Source: Pseudomonas congelans
GTDB lineage: Bacteria > Pseudomonadota > Gammaproteobacteria > Pseudomonadales > Pseudomonadaceae
Assembly (NCBI RefSeq): GCF_900103225.1
Contig: NZ_FNJH01000001.1
Span: 1,393,533-1,457,532, forward strand
Reading direction: 5' to 3'
Length of the DNA stretch: 64,000 nt
How positions within the stretch are numbered: position 1 is the stretch's first letter; every line of letters begins with the position of its first letter. The position numbers were made by a program, and so were the translations under genes. Positions 16,498 through 26,401 of this stretch are shown here, piece by piece. Below the pieces are notes generated by a model. That model made no database searches. It had not been told where the DNA came from and saw only the letters and a program-made list of their open reading frames with translations.

Positions 16498-17634
16498 TTG
16501 ACTCTCACTATCGGTTCAGATTTCGACAGCGGCAACATTCAGGTTCTCGACGCAGGCGACCCGGCACATATCAGGCTGGCGATCCGGCCGGACACGCAAA
16601 GCGCGCATTTCCAGTGGTTTCATTTCAAGGCAGACGGCCTGAACGTCGGTCAGACGTATGGCTTCAGCCTCACTAATGCCAGCGAATCCACCTTCAACAG
16701 TGCCTGGTCCGGCTACAACGCCGTGGCGTCCTACGACCATCAGAACTGGTTTCGGGTACCGTCGGATTTTGACGGCAAGGCACTGAATTTCAGCCTGGCC
16801 GCGGACCAGCCGCAGGTCTGGTTTGCGTATTTCGAACCCTACAGCCGTGAACGCCATGACTGGCTGATCGAGCAAGCGCAGGAAAAAGCCGGTGCAAAGT
16901 TGCTGGCTGTCGGCAAAAGCGTCGAGGGCCGGGATATTCAACTGCTGCGCAAGGGTGACGGTGCCGAGGGTAAACGCAAGATCTGGATGATTGCCCAGCA
17001 GCACCCTGGCGAACACATGGCCGAATGGTTCATGGAAGGCGTAATCGAACGTCTCCAGCGAAAAGATGACGCCGTGCTGCAGCAATTGCTGACCGAGTCG
17101 GACCTGTACCTGGTGCCGAACGTCAACCCGGACGGGGCCTTCCATGGCCACTTGCGCACCAACGCCAACGGCAAGGACCTTAATCGTGCGTGGCAGGACA
17201 GTACCGAAGCGCTAAGCCCGGAGGTGTCCTTCATCAGGCAGCAGATGGAACAATACGGCGTGGACATGTTCCTCGACGTGCACGGTGACGAGGAAATTCC
17301 CTACGTATTCACCGCCGCCTGCGAAGGCAATCCGGGATATACCGCACAGCAACGCCAGCTTGAAGAGCGCTTTCGCAGCCGCCTGTGCGAGGTCAGCGAC
17401 ACCTTCCAGACGGCTCATGGCTACCCACGCAGCGCGCCCGGTCAGGCCAACATGAACCTGGCCGCAAATGCCGTGGGCGAGCGCTACAAGTGCCTGTCAC
17501 TGACCCTGGAAATGCCATTCAAGGATCACGACAACGCGCCGGACCCGGTCACCGGCTGGTCAGGCAAGCGCTCCGCGCAACTGGCCGGCGATGTACTGAC
17601 CGTGCTGTCCGAGATGGTAAAAGAGCTGCGCTGA
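16498..17634 (+). CDS. M14-family zinc carboxypeptidase (cytosolic carboxypeptidase-like)
   Basis: A 378-residue protein with an N-terminal beta-domain typical of cytosolic carboxypeptidases (about 1-115) and an M14 catalytic domain. The zinc site reads QQHPGEHMAEW (HxxE) and later FLDVHGDEE (the second His). The catalytic Glu is in SLTLEMPFKD, and NPDGAFHGHLRTNANGKDLN carries substrate-binding residues. No signal peptide, so a cytoplasmic peptidase. The start is TTG 16498 (MTLTIGSDFDSGN); a longer GTG frame from 16450 is open but starts in non-coding-looking sequence. Followed by a strong terminator. Confidence 0.9.
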   Translation: MTLTIGSDFDSGNIQVLDAGDPAHIRLAIRPDTQSAHFQWFHFKADGLNVGQTYGFSLTNASESTFNSAWSGYNAVASYDHQNWFRVPSDFDGKALNFSLAADQPQVWFAYFEPYSRERHDWLIEQAQEKAGAKLLAVGKSVEGRDIQLLRKGDGAEGKRKIWMIAQQHPGEHMAEWFMEGVIERLQRKDDAVLQQLLTESDLYLVPNVNPDGAFHGHLRTNANGKDLNRAWQDSTEALSPEVSFIRQQMEQYGVDMFLDVHGDEEIPYVFTAACEGNPGYTAQQRQLEERFRSRLCEVSDTFQTAHGYPRSAPGQANMNLAANAVGERYKCLSLTLEMPFKDHDNAPDPVTGWSGKRSAQLAGDVLTVLSEMVKELR

Positions 17635-17661
17635 GGGCTCTCCTGACTTCACGCAAACCGG

Positions 17662-17692
17662 AATGCCCACCTACGCGTGGGCATTTTTGTTT
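17662..17692 (+). terminator. Terminator between carboxypeptidase and MFS genes
   Basis: AATGCCCAC (17662-17670), loop CTACGC, GTGGGCATT (17677-17685), then TTTGTTT on the plus strand. The minus-strand MFS stop codon lies in the loop, so it serves the convergent pair. Confidence 0.8.
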
Positions 17693-18900
17693 GCGCTGGC
17701 GGCACGGCGCACGATCAGACTGGCCAGCGCGATCAGCGCCAGCGTGATCACCACTGCCCCGTAGACATTGCTGGTCATCACCAGCCCCGCCGAGCGGGCA
17801 AAGAATCCGGCGACCAGTGCCGGTATGCAGAAGGCCAGATAACTGAGCACCAGAAAAGCCGACATCAGCCCGCCCCGCTCGTGGGCATGCGCCAGGGGCA
17901 TGAGCATGCGCAGCGCGCCGAGAAAGCTCGATCCGAAACCGATACCTGCGACCACTGCGCCGACAAAAAACAGCCATAGCAAACCCAGGTTGATCGAAAG
18001 CAGTATCACCGCAACACCCAGCGACAGAAAGCTCGCGCCTACCCACAAGCCAAGCACCGGCTCGCGCTGACGCAAAGTCAGAATCGCCGCTGCGCCACTA
18101 AGGGTCAGCGCCGCAACCGCCAGGCCGCCATTGAGCGGTGAGGTGGAGCCGGTCGCCGCCACCAGCAAGGACGGGCTCAACGACAGAAAGAAGCCACCCA
18201 GTGCCCACGCGGCGATGTCCACCGGCAAGACCAGCAAAAGCATGCGCCGTGCCTGCAGCGGTACATGCAACGATGGCTTGAGGGATTGCCAGACACCAGG
18301 CTGGCGGCTGACGGTTTCCGCGACGCGTCCCAGGTACAGCGCCTGGCTCATGAATGCGGCCAGCAGCAAGCCGTAGCCCAGCATCAGCGGAAACGGTGCG
18401 AACTCCGCCAGCAGTGCCGTCCCCAATGCACCAACGGCCATGCCGAGCATCGGCGAAATACTATTGATCAACGGCCCTTTGACCGAATCATTGTCCAGCA
18501 AGGCTGCGCCCAGCGCGCTGGCCGCCAGCCCCGTTGCAAAACCCTGCAGCAGGCGCGCGGCCACCAGCCAGCTGACATCACTGGCCAGAATGAACAGCAG
18601 CATCGAGGCGCTTTGCAGCAGCAAGGCGCCAAAAATCACCGGACGCCGTCCCAGATAGTCAGACAACGACCCGCCCATCAGCAAGGCGGCCAGCAGGCTG
18701 AACGCATACACTGCAAAAATCAGCGTAAGCACACCCGCAGAGAATCCCCATGCTTCCTGGTACAGGTGATATAGCGGCGTGGGCGTGCTGGACGCGGCAA
18801 AAAAGCATAACGTGGTAAACGCCAGAAACCCGAGATGGTTTCGTGCCCGGCCGTCAGCCTTCACGTCTGGCGACGTCGAATCGTTTGAAGAAAGGGACAT
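17671..18900 (-). CDS. MFS transporter (drug/metabolite efflux type)
   Basis: A 409-residue major facilitator protein with about 12 hydrophobic segments and an N-terminal loop-2/3 signature near GGSLSDYLGRRPVIF. It begins MSLSSNDSTSPDVK and has a soluble N-terminal tail of ~25 residues. ATG 18900 follows GGAGAG by 7 bases; the longer frame to 18918 lacks a ribosome-binding site. It is divergent from a TetR regulator 106 bases away, the usual arrangement for a repressed efflux pump. Substrate unknown. Confidence 0.9.
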   Translation of the reverse strand: MSLSSNDSTSPDVKADGRARNHLGFLAFTTLCFFAASSTPTPLYHLYQEAWGFSAGVLTLIFAVYAFSLLAALLMGGSLSDYLGRRPVIFGALLLQSASMLLFILASDVSWLVAARLLQGFATGLAASALGAALLDNDSVKGPLINSISPMLGMAVGALGTALLAEFAPFPLMLGYGLLLAAFMSQALYLGRVAETVSRQPGVWQSLKPSLHVPLQARRMLLLVLPVDIAAWALGGFFLSLSPSLLVAATGSTSPLNGGLAVAALTLSGAAAILTLRQREPVLGLWVGASFLSLGVAVILLSINLGLLWLFFVGAVVAGIGFGSSFLGALRMLMPLAHAHERGGLMSAFLVLSYLAFCIPALVAGFFARSAGLVMTSNVYGAVVITLALIALASLIVRRAASANKNAHA

Positions 18901-18929
18901 GGATACGCTCTCCGCCAATGCAACCCGTT

Positions 18930-18948
18930 AAAGCCATAAATTAGCTTT
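18930..18948. promoter_or_regulatory. Candidate operator between MFS and TetR genes
   Basis: AAAGC-CATAAATTA-GCTTT is a short inverted repeat in the divergent promoter region, with a second GCTTAAAGC at 18972-18980. Possible binding sites for the adjacent TetR protein; inferred from position and symmetry only. Confidence 0.35.
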
Positions 18949-19006
18949 TGCGGAGTGTGCGACGTGATAGCGCTTAAAGCAAATACTTTGTGTTAAGGTC
19001 CGCCGC

Positions 19007-19552
19007 ATGGCTATCAAAGAAGCAGTTCGTACCGGAGGCCGCAGCGCCCGCGTGCAGGAATCCATTCACCGCGCCGTGCGCGATTTGTTGCTGGAACACG
19101 ATCGGTCAGCACTCAGCGTGCCGATGATCGCGACCCGGGCAGGCGTTACGCCGTCGACCATTTATCGCCGCTGGGGTGATCTGACCACACTGCTGGCGGA
19201 CGCTGCCCTGGAGCGTCTGCGCCCCGACGCGCCGATCGATCAGGGCAGCCTGCATCAGGATCTGCTGACCTGGAGTGAAATGTATCTGGACGAAATGTCC
19301 TCGGCACCTGGCCGGGCATTGATGCGCGATGTCGCCGCCAGCACGTCCGGTTGTGTCGGCAAGTGCGCGGCAATGGTTCGCGAGCAGTTGCAGGTCATGA
19401 TCGATCGCGCCATCGCCCGCGGGGAAGTTTCCCCCAGTGCCGACGATATGATCGATGCCGTCGTTGCGCCGATGATTTACCGGATTCTGTATGCCGAATC
19501 GGCACCTACGCCCGAACGCGTGCGTCAATGGGTCGACCGCTGCCTGAGCTGA
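19007..19552 (+). CDS. TetR family transcriptional regulator
   Basis: A 181-residue regulator. The N-terminal HTH covers MIATRAGVTPSTIYRRWGDL (about residues 44-63) and the C-terminal ligand domain is of the TetR_C type. It is divergent from the MFS gene and presumably represses it and itself. Start ATG 19007, MAIKEAVRTGGRSARV. Confidence 0.92.
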   Translation: MAIKEAVRTGGRSARVQESIHRAVRDLLLEHDRSALSVPMIATRAGVTPSTIYRRWGDLTTLLADAALERLRPDAPIDQGSLHQDLLTWSEMYLDEMSSAPGRALMRDVAASTSGCVGKCAAMVREQLQVMIDRAIARGEVSPSADDMIDAVVAPMIYRILYAESAPTPERVRQWVDRCLS

Positions 19553-19630
19553 GCCGCTTTGTAGGGAGTCAGCAGCCGCAACTCCCGTTATCATGCGCGC
19601 CTTGTCCGACATCAATGACCGAACCTATTC

Positions 19631-20935
19631 ATGCACACCCTCGCAGATCTACGCGCCGGCAAGCTGGCAGGCATCAAACGCCTTGACCTCTCCTGTGGCC
19701 TGAGCGAATTTCCGGTCGAAATCTTCGACCTGGCCGACACGCTTGAAGTCTTGAATCTCAGCGGCAACAGGCTGACCTCGCTGCCTGACGACCTGTGTCG
19801 CCTGACCCGCCTGCGCGTGCTCTTCGCATCAGACAACGCCTTTACGCACCTGCCGGAAAGCATTGGCCAATGCCAGCAGTTGCAGATTGTCGGCCTCAAG
19901 GCCAACCGCATAGAACAGGTCAGCGCCGCTGCACTGCCACCTCGCCTGCGCTGGCTGATCCTCACCGATAACCATATTGAGTCGCTGCCCGACGAACTGG
20001 GCCGCCGCCCGGACCTGCAAAAACTGATGCTCGCCGGCAACCGCTTACGCACCCTGCCCACGACCCTTGCGCAGTGTCACAAGCTGGAGCTGATCCGCAT
20101 TGCAGCCAATTGCCTGACCGAGTTGCCGGACTGGCTGCTGAGCCTGCCCGCCCTGGCATGGCTCGCCTTCGCCGACAATCCGTTGTGCGCCGAACGCCCC
20201 TCTGTGCCGATCCGGGAAATCCCCTGGCAACACATCAGCCTTCATCAACGCCTGGGCGAGGGTGCGTCGGGGATCATTCAGCAGGCGGTCTGGCATGACG
20301 CCGGCGCTGAGCGCATGGCAGCGGTCAAGCTGTACAAGGGCACAGTCACCAGCGATGGCTCGCCCCTCAATGAAATGGCCGCCTGCATCGCCGCAGGCCG
20401 GCACGCACAGCTGATCGAGGTTCTAGGACAGATCAGCGGGCATCCCGAGCAGCAACGCGGCCTGGTCATGGCGCTGATCGCCCCCGCTTTCGGCAATCTT
20501 GCCGGCCCGCCGAGCCTGGAGTCCTGTAGCCGCGATGTCTATGCCAGCGACACGCGCTTTTCTCTGCCGGTGCTGCTGCGCCTCGCTGAAGGCATCGCAT
20601 CGGTCACCGCGCATCTGCACGCACGCGGGATCACGCATGGCGACCTCTATGGCCACAACATTCTTGTCCAGGAGGATGGTCATTGCCTGCTGAGCGACTT
20701 CGGTGCGGCGTCCTTTCACCCGTCAGCCGTGCAGGGGAAGGCGCTGGAGCGCATCGAAACACGCGCATTCGGTATCTTGCTGGGGGAATTGCTGGAGCGT
20801 TGCGAGGCAGATCCGCACGATCAGAACGTCATGGCGGGTCTACAGGCCCTGCAGGCGAGCTGCGTGCAGCCTGATTGCCAGCAACGACCGTCGCTGGCAG
20901 AGATTCTTCTACAGATAAAAGCATGGAGCGCGTAA
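19631..20935 (+). CDS. Leucine-rich-repeat protein kinase fusion
   Basis: A 434-residue cytoplasmic protein. Residues ~15-190 are about eight LRR units of the LxxLPxxLxxLxxL kind (VLNLSGNRLTSLPDDLCRL is one). Residues ~203-432 are a eukaryotic-like Ser/Thr kinase domain: glycine loop GEGASGIIQ, VAIK-type lysine in AAVKLYKG, catalytic loop HGDLYGHNIL (HGD in place of HRD), and SDFGAAS as the DFG. Catalytic Asp, Asn and Lys are all present, so activity is plausible. There is no membrane segment or signal peptide. Such LRR-kinases recur in pseudomonads without an assigned role. The neighbours (TetR, YebC) give no hint. Confidence 0.9.
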   Translation: MHTLADLRAGKLAGIKRLDLSCGLSEFPVEIFDLADTLEVLNLSGNRLTSLPDDLCRLTRLRVLFASDNAFTHLPESIGQCQQLQIVGLKANRIEQVSAAALPPRLRWLILTDNHIESLPDELGRRPDLQKLMLAGNRLRTLPTTLAQCHKLELIRIAANCLTELPDWLLSLPALAWLAFADNPLCAERPSVPIREIPWQHISLHQRLGEGASGIIQQAVWHDAGAERMAAVKLYKGTVTSDGSPLNEMAACIAAGRHAQLIEVLGQISGHPEQQRGLVMALIAPAFGNLAGPPSLESCSRDVYASDTRFSLPVLLRLAEGIASVTAHLHARGITHGDLYGHNILVQEDGHCLLSDFGAASFHPSAVQGKALERIETRAFGILLGELLERCEADPHDQNVMAGLQALQASCVQPDCQQRPSLAEILLQIKAWSA

Positions 20936-20945
20936 AGCGCTCCAT
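20918..20945 (-). terminator. Hairpin terminator between kinase and YebC genes
   Basis: ATGGAGCGC / GCGCTCCAT is a 9-bp stem with loop GTAAA, which includes the kinase stop codon. On the minus strand it is followed by GCTTTTA, so it likely ends the YebC-like transcript. Confidence 0.55.
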
Positions 20946-20955
20946 TGCACAGTGA

Positions 20956-21660
20956 TCAGCCTGCCAGGCCCACGTACACGTTCTGCACGTCATCGTGGTT
21001 GTCGATGGCTTCGAGAAACGCTTCGACTTCGGCCATCTGCTCATCGGTCAGCCCGTCCACGGTGCTTTTCGGGCGATAGCCCAGTTGCGCGGACTGGACG
21101 GTGAAACCGAATTCCGGGAGCGCCTTGCAGACCGCGTCCATGTCTGTGGATTCGGTGAGGAACAGCGTCGCGCCCTCTTCACCTGGCTCGAAATCCTGGG
21201 CGCCGGCCTCGATTGCCGCCAGCTCCGGATCGGCATCCGGTGATGCAGGAACAGCCTCGATCATGCCCTGATACAAAAAGTCCCAAGATACGGAGCCCGC
21301 AGCGCCCAGCTGGCCCTTGCGGAACAGCACGCGAATTTCCGAGACCGTCCGGTTGATGTTGTCGGTCAGGCACTCGACGATCACCGCCACGCGGTGCGGC
21401 GCAAAACCTTCGTAGGTCAGACGCTCGAAGTTGACGCTCTCACCCAGCAGGCCTGCGCCTTTCTTGATGGCACGCTCCAGGGTCTCGCGCGGCATCGAGG
21501 CCTTCTTGGCCTGCTCGACCACCAGCCGCAGACGCGAGTTCATGTCCGGGTCTGCACCAGCGCGAGCCGCGATCATGATCTCCTTGGACAGCTTGCCAAA
21601 CGTACGTCCCTTGGCATTGGCTGCCGCTTCTTTATGCTTGACCTTCCACTGTGCGCCCAT
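20956..21660 (-). CDS. YebC/PmpR family regulatory protein
   Basis: A 234-residue protein, the normal length for this family. It begins [20 protein letters not shown] and carries the conserved [24 protein letters not shown] and [19 protein letters not shown] blocks. Family members act as DNA-binding regulators (PmpR in P. aeruginosa) or, as shown more recently, in relieving ribosome stalling. This copy starts GAQW rather than the GHSKW of the canonical YebC, so it is the second paralogue common in pseudomonads. Monocistronic. Confidence 0.94.
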   Translation of the reverse strand: MGAQWKVKHKEAAANAKGRTFGKLSKEIMIAARAGADPDMNSRLRLVVEQAKKASMPRETLERAIKKGAGLLGESVNFERLTYEGFAPHRVAVIVECLTDNINRTVSEIRVLFRKGQLGAAGSVSWDFLYQGMIEAVPASPDADPELAAIEAGAQDFEPGEEGATLFLTESTDMDAVCKALPEFGFTVQSAQLGYRPKSTVDGLTDEQMAEVEAFLEAIDNHDDVQNVYVGLAG

Positions 21661-21986
21661 GTCTGCTCTCTTGATTCGCTAGGCACCTCGCCGCCTGCGC
21701 CTGCATGACTGACAGAACGCGGCGCTGGCAAGGCGCTGAAAAAGGGTCACCGGCAAATACCCTGTCCGGCGCGGCGCATTTTATACGCGATCACGGCAGA
21801 TGAAACCCCCGATAGACAGATTGGCCTGACGAACTCGCCAAGATGACTGCCAATCCGGCCAACGGCAATCATCGTCTTTCCGTCAACGCTTGTAGGCTCT
21901 TTCCGAAAAATCTTGCAGCAATGCTTTTGTGCCCCCTTATTCCGTAACCTGCGCGGCCCCGTTTTTGAAGCTGGAGAGCCCCGCAG

Positions 21987-23606
21987 ATGCGCAAGGACCT
22001 GCAAGTGCCCATCATGCTGGCGATCACCGACTGCCAGCCGGATCTGCATGTCATCAGCTTCGCTGGCCATGAAGCCCTCAATGAAACGTATAGCTTCGAC
22101 ATCTGGATGATCGGCAGCAATCCGCATCTGGATGTCGGCAGCCTGCTGCATCGCGAAGCGTTTTTAAGCTTCGGCGAAGCTGGCAGCGGCCGGCATGGCC
22201 GTATCGAGCATGCGGTCCGGCTCCACAGCGGGGCTCGCCTAAGCCTTTACCATCTGACCCTGGTGCCCGATCTGCAACGGCTGGCGCAGCATCAACGACA
22301 CCGCACCTATCAGGACCTTGCGATTCCTCAACTGATCGTGCAGTTGCTTGAAGCGCACGGCATAGGAGCGAACGCTTACCGATTCGAGCACGTGAACGGT
22401 CTCTATCCTGCCAGACCGCTGCATATCCAGTACGACGAAAGCGATCTTCACCTGTTGCAGCGCTTGTGCGAGGAAGAAGGCATGCATTTCCGTTTCGAGC
22501 ATCGCCAGAGCGGCCACCGGCTGGTGTTCTCGGACGACCCTGCGAGCTTTCCGGCGCAGCCATTGCCGGTCCGCTTCAAGCGCCCGGAAGCATCAGGCGC
22601 ATCGCGAGAGACGCTGTTGCACCTGGCCGAACGACTGGCGTTTCCGTACGTTTCAAGACTGCCCGTCGAGCACCCGCAAGCGCACGCAGCCTCGTCGTTA
22701 CACGATGAGCATCCTCTGACGATAGCGGCCAATCATGCATTTCAACCGCCTGGCTTTCGTGGAGCAATCAGTCATCAGGAGGCGCTGAGTCGGCAGCGTG
22801 GCAGTCGCAGGCTGGAGCGCCTGCGTTGCGAACGGCGCGATGTCAGAGGACAAGGCACCGACACTGCCTTGCAGTGTGGTGAAGTCATCCAGGTGCTCGA
22901 TCACCCGGAGCCATTGCTTAACGATCAGTGGCTGCTGACCGAAGTCATGCACGCGGGCAGACAGCTACAGGTGCTGAGAGGCGCTGCCGCGCATGATGCT
23001 CTGGCAATTCTGCGCATCCTCGTCGAAGCGCAACGTTCGTCACCCGAGGCTGAACAGCTGCAAGGCAACGGTTACTGCAACAGCTTCAGGGTAATACCGT
23101 GGGCGACGCCGTTTCGCCCTTCGATCAACCATCCTCGCCCCCCGGTCACCGGTGAGCATTACGCCACCTTGCAGCGCAACGACATCCGCCCGGACCCACC
23201 TGGATACCGTTCCATCCGCTTCGACTGGCACGTGCAAGGTCTGGAAGACGATCCCGCACAACGTTGGCCGGTGGCCGAGGTTGCCTGCCCGGAGATTCAT
23301 CGGCTACCGCCAGGCACACGTGTACTGGTCCGCTTTCTCGACAATCATCCCGAACGGCCTGTGATTTGCGCAGTACTGTCACCGAGTCATGAGCTGGACG
23401 GCATGACTGCACACCCGGTCAACGGTATTCGACTGGCGAGCGGTCAGCATCTGCACATCAGCGCCCACGACGGATTGCTTGTGCGCGGGCAAGCCGCGGC
23501 GCTGCACGTCGACGCGCAGCGTATTCTGATCGTGGGCCATGGAGATCAGCAGTCCTTGAAATCGGGCTGGCGCTTGTCGATAAACGCGCGCATGCCCTCC
23601 TTCTGA
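21987..23606 (+). CDS. Type VI secretion VgrG spike protein, C-terminally truncated
   Basis: A 539-residue VgrG. Residues ~5-370 are the gp27-like base ([40 protein letters not shown]). Residues ~380-470 are the gp5 OB-fold ([25 protein letters not shown]). The beta-helical needle is barely begun ([18 protein letters not shown]) before the frame reads antisense through the last 61 bases of the crotonase gene. The last ~15 residues are therefore not VgrG-like. No Hcp, PAAR, adaptor or effector gene is adjacent, making it an orphan. RBS CTGGAGAG precedes ATG 21987. It may be non-functional or act as a short spike. Confidence 0.85.
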   Translation: MRKDLQVPIMLAITDCQPDLHVISFAGHEALNETYSFDIWMIGSNPHLDVGSLLHREAFLSFGEAGSGRHGRIEHAVRLHSGARLSLYHLTLVPDLQRLAQHQRHRTYQDLAIPQLIVQLLEAHGIGANAYRFEHVNGLYPARPLHIQYDESDLHLLQRLCEEEGMHFRFEHRQSGHRLVFSDDPASFPAQPLPVRFKRPEASGASRETLLHLAERLAFPYVSRLPVEHPQAHAASSLHDEHPLTIAANHAFQPPGFRGAISHQEALSRQRGSRRLERLRCERRDVRGQGTDTALQCGEVIQVLDHPEPLLNDQWLLTEVMHAGRQLQVLRGAAAHDALAILRILVEAQRSSPEAEQLQGNGYCNSFRVIPWATPFRPSINHPRPPVTGEHYATLQRNDIRPDPPGYRSIRFDWHVQGLEDDPAQRWPVAEVACPEIHRLPPGTRVLVRFLDNHPERPVICAVLSPSHELDGMTAHPVNGIRLASGQHLHISAHDGLLVRGQAAALHVDAQRILIVGHGDQQSLKSGWRLSINARMPSF

Positions 23607-24319
23607 TCCTGACTGGCGAAGGCAGCGTGAAAGACCCGGCGTTCGAAGCGGATGCCTTCGGCCAGGCTGACCTCGAATGCACGGTTGACGCTCTCCTTGA
23701 CCATCATCGCCACTGGCAGGGATTTACTGGCGATCACCGCTGCCACTGCCAGCGCTTCCGGCAGCAACTGATCAAGCGGCAGCACGCGGGCCACCAGACC
23801 AGCGCGCTCGGCCTCGTGAGCATCGATCAACCGGCCGGTCAGGCACATTTCCATGGCTTTGGCTTTGCCCACCGCACGGGTCAGACGCTGCGTGCCGCCC
23901 ATGCCCGGCAACACGCCAAGATTGATCTCGGGCTGGCCAAACCTGGCGTTTTCGGCAGCTAGAATGAAATCGCACATCAATGCCAGTTCGCAGCCGCCAC
24001 CCAAGGCAAAACCGGCCACAGCAGCTACCAGGGGTTTGCGCCGGGCGGCGACCCGGTCGCTTTCACGAAACAGGTCATCGAGGTAGATCTGCGGGTAGGA
24101 CAGGTCGACCATTTCCTTGATGTCCGCACCGGCGGCGAAGGCTTTTTCCGAGCCGGTCAGCACGATGCAGCCGATCGCGCTGTCCGCCTCGAACTGGTCG
24201 AGCGCATGGTTCAATTCGTTGATCAGACGCGCATTCAAAGCGTTCAAAGCCTTGGGCCGGTTGAGCCTGATCAGGCCCACGCTATCTATAACTTCAATGA
24301 GAAGTATCTCGTAAAGCAT
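23546..24319 (-). CDS. Enoyl-CoA hydratase (crotonase family)
   Basis: A 257-residue crotonase. The oxyanion-hole segments [11 protein letters not shown] (about 63-73) and [14 protein letters not shown] (about 105-118) are present, with catalytic-region Glu in [19 protein letters not shown] (both Glu and the GGT region fit a hydratase). It hydrates 2-enoyl-CoA in fatty- or amino-acid beta-oxidation. It follows the thiolase gene by 92 bases on the same strand, so the two probably form an operon for an acyl-CoA degradation step. The end overlaps the VgrG frame on the opposite strand. Confidence 0.93.
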   Translation of the reverse strand: MLYEILLIEVIDSVGLIRLNRPKALNALNARLINELNHALDQFEADSAIGCIVLTGSEKAFAAGADIKEMVDLSYPQIYLDDLFRESDRVAARRKPLVAAVAGFALGGGCELALMCDFILAAENARFGQPEINLGVLPGMGGTQRLTRAVGKAKAMEMCLTGRLIDAHEAERAGLVARVLPLDQLLPEALAVAAVIASKSLPVAMMVKESVNRAFEVSLAEGIRFERRVFHAAFASQDQKEGMRAFIDKRQPDFKDC

Positions 24320-24410
24320 TGATAAATATCCTTTTTATTTAAATAGAAAATTCAGTGGCTTTTCTCATAATCAACATTCATTTATCAGTATAAGCAGCTG
24401 AATAATAAGA

Positions 24411-25619
24411 CTAATCTAGAATTTCAACCGCTATTGCAGTAGCCTCGCCGCCGCCTATGCAGATCGCTGCCATGCCACGCTTGAGCTGTCGATGCTGCAA
24501 CGCTGCCAGCAGCGTCACGATGATCCGCGCCCCCGAGGCGCCGATCGGATGGCCGAGCGCGCAGGCACCGCCGTTGACATTGACCTTCTCGTGCTCAAGC
24601 CCCAACTCTTTCATCGCCACCAGCGGCACCACGGCAAACGCCTCATTGATCTCGAACAGATCGACGTCATCCAGGCTCCAGCCTGTCTTGCCTAAAAGGC
24701 GTTGAATGGCGCCTATCGGCGCCGTTGGAAACAGCCCCGGCTGGTCGGCAAACGCAGCATGCGCATGAAACACCGCCAGAGGCCGCAAGCCGCGCCGCCG
24801 AGCCTCGGACTGACGCATCAACAGCAGCGCGGCTGCGCCGTCGGAGATAGAACTGGAGTTGGCTGCGGTGACCGTACCGCCCTCGCGAAAAGCGGGTTTG
24901 AGCGTGGGAATCTTGTCCGGACGCGCCTTGGGCGGCTGCTCATCGTGGGTGATTTGCCTCGACTCTTTGCCCACGGTGACTTGCACCGGCACGATCTCGG
25001 CGTCGAAATGACCTCCGGCAATGGCCCGTTGCGCACGAGCCAGTGAGGCCAGGGCAAACGCATCCTGCGCCTCGCGACTGAAACCGTTTAGCTCGGCGCA
25101 GTCCTCGGCAAAGGTGCCCATCAGCCGGCCCGGCTCATAAGCATCCTCCAGTCCGTCGAGAAACATGTGATCGAGCACCTTGCCGTGCCCCATGCGATAA
25201 CCGCTGCGCGCGCGGTCCAGCAGGTAAGGCGCATTGGACATGCTCTCCATGCCGCCAGCCACCACCACTGCAGTGCTGTCTGCCAGCAACAGGTCATGGG
25301 CCATGATTGCGGTCTGCATGCCGGAACCGCACATTTTGTTGACCGTGCTGCACAGCGTCGCATGGCTCAGCCCGGCACCCAGTGCCGCCTGTCGAGCAGG
25401 TGCCTGACCAAGACCTGCCGGCAGAACACAACCAAACAGCACGTGCTCCACATCTGCAGGCTCGATGCCTGCGCGCTCGACAGCGGCGCGGATGGCGATC
25501 GAACCCAGGGCGGTGGCGCTGAGGCTCTGCAGGTCGCCCTGAAAACCGCCCATGGGCGTGCGCACGGCACTGACAATGACCACGGGGTCTTGATGAGGGG
25601 GTGTCCTTTCGATGGACAT
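24411..25619 (-). CDS. Acetyl-CoA C-acetyltransferase (thiolase)
   Basis: A 402-residue thiolase. The nucleophilic Cys is in NKMCGSGMQTAIMAH (about residue 98), and the C-terminal signatures are NVNGGACALGHPIGASGARI and the end CIGGGEATA with the second active-site Cys. It cleaves 3-ketoacyl-CoA or condenses two acetyl-CoA. It is first in a minus-strand pair with the enoyl-CoA hydratase; a 3-hydroxyacyl-CoA dehydrogenase is missing here. ATG 25619 is preceded by ACTGGAGATAGCC. Confidence 0.95.
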   Translation of the reverse strand: MSIERTPPHQDPVVIVSAVRTPMGGFQGDLQSLSATALGSIAIRAAVERAGIEPADVEHVLFGCVLPAGLGQAPARQAALGAGLSHATLCSTVNKMCGSGMQTAIMAHDLLLADSTAVVVAGGMESMSNAPYLLDRARSGYRMGHGKVLDHMFLDGLEDAYEPGRLMGTFAEDCAELNGFSREAQDAFALASLARAQRAIAGGHFDAEIVPVQVTVGKESRQITHDEQPPKARPDKIPTLKPAFREGGTVTAANSSSISDGAAALLLMRQSEARRRGLRPLAVFHAHAAFADQPGLFPTAPIGAIQRLLGKTGWSLDDVDLFEINEAFAVVPLVAMKELGLEHEKVNVNGGACALGHPIGASGARIIVTLLAALQHRQLKRGMAAICIGGGEATAIAVEILD

Positions 25620-25793
25620 GGCTATCTCCAGTCTTGTTTTTATAGGTACGGTGGAATCATCAACCTGCTGCCTTGCTGACGCAATGGTTGAGGCAGGCAG
25701 ATTAGCCGCTATCCCGGCATCGTGCCCGACGCGACGAATCTCTCACCACCGGCGAGGTCTGAAGATCACTGAACCTGACGCTGGAGCACACGA

Positions 25794-26273
25794 ATGTCGC
25801 TACGCCTGATCCGCGCCCTGCTCTCGGGGCTGCTCATCCTCGGCTTGAGCGCCTGTGCGCTGATTCCCCATCGAGACCCGCTGGCGATCAGCGTCGTGGG
25901 TATCGAACCCATCCCCGGTCAGGGCCTGGAACTGCGCATGGCGGTCACGTTGCGGGTGCAGAATCCAAACGAAACCGAGATCAACTACAACGGCGTCGCG
26001 CTGGACCTGGACGTGAACGACAGGCTGCTGGCCTCCGGGGTAAGCAATCAGAAAGGCACTGTAGGACGCTTCTCCGAGGCGGTGCTGGTGGTGCCGGTCA
26101 GCGTGTCGGCATTCGCTGCCTTGCGCCAGGCACTGGGGCTGAGTCAGAGCCAGCGCCTGGACAACCTGCCCTATACGCTTCGCGGCAAACTGGCCGGCGG
26201 TCTGTTTGGTACGCTGCGCTTCAGTGACAGCGGCACGCTGGATTTGCGCCAGGCAGAAGGAGACCCCTGGTAA
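25794..26273 (+). CDS. LEA type 2 (WHy domain) lipoprotein
   Basis: A 159-residue lipoprotein: signal peptide with lipobox LSAC (Cys about residue 21), then a LEA14/WHy domain with the conserved TLRVQNPNETEINYNGVALD. It is predicted to be anchored in the outer or inner membrane facing the periplasm. LEA-14-like proteins are linked to desiccation tolerance in plants; the bacterial role is unknown. Divergent from the thiolase gene. Confidence 0.88.
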   Translation: MSLRLIRALLSGLLILGLSACALIPHRDPLAISVVGIEPIPGQGLELRMAVTLRVQNPNETEINYNGVALDLDVNDRLLASGVSNQKGTVGRFSEAVLVVPVSVSAFAALRQALGLSQSQRLDNLPYTLRGKLAGGLFGTLRFSDSGTLDLRQAEGDPW

Positions 26274-26401
26274 CACGCATGGCGGGTGGTGATGTCTGTC
26301 CGGGTCTGGCAGGGTAAACAGGGCGATACAGGTGGCATGCTTTCTGCTGGCTGACTGCAGCGCATGCTCTGCGCCTTCTCACTCTCAAGGAAGATTTGCC
26401 A

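Noticed and set aside
21987..23606. Part of a full type VI secretion cluster
   Set aside because: No tss, hcp, clpV or PAAR gene nearby; only an orphan vgrG.
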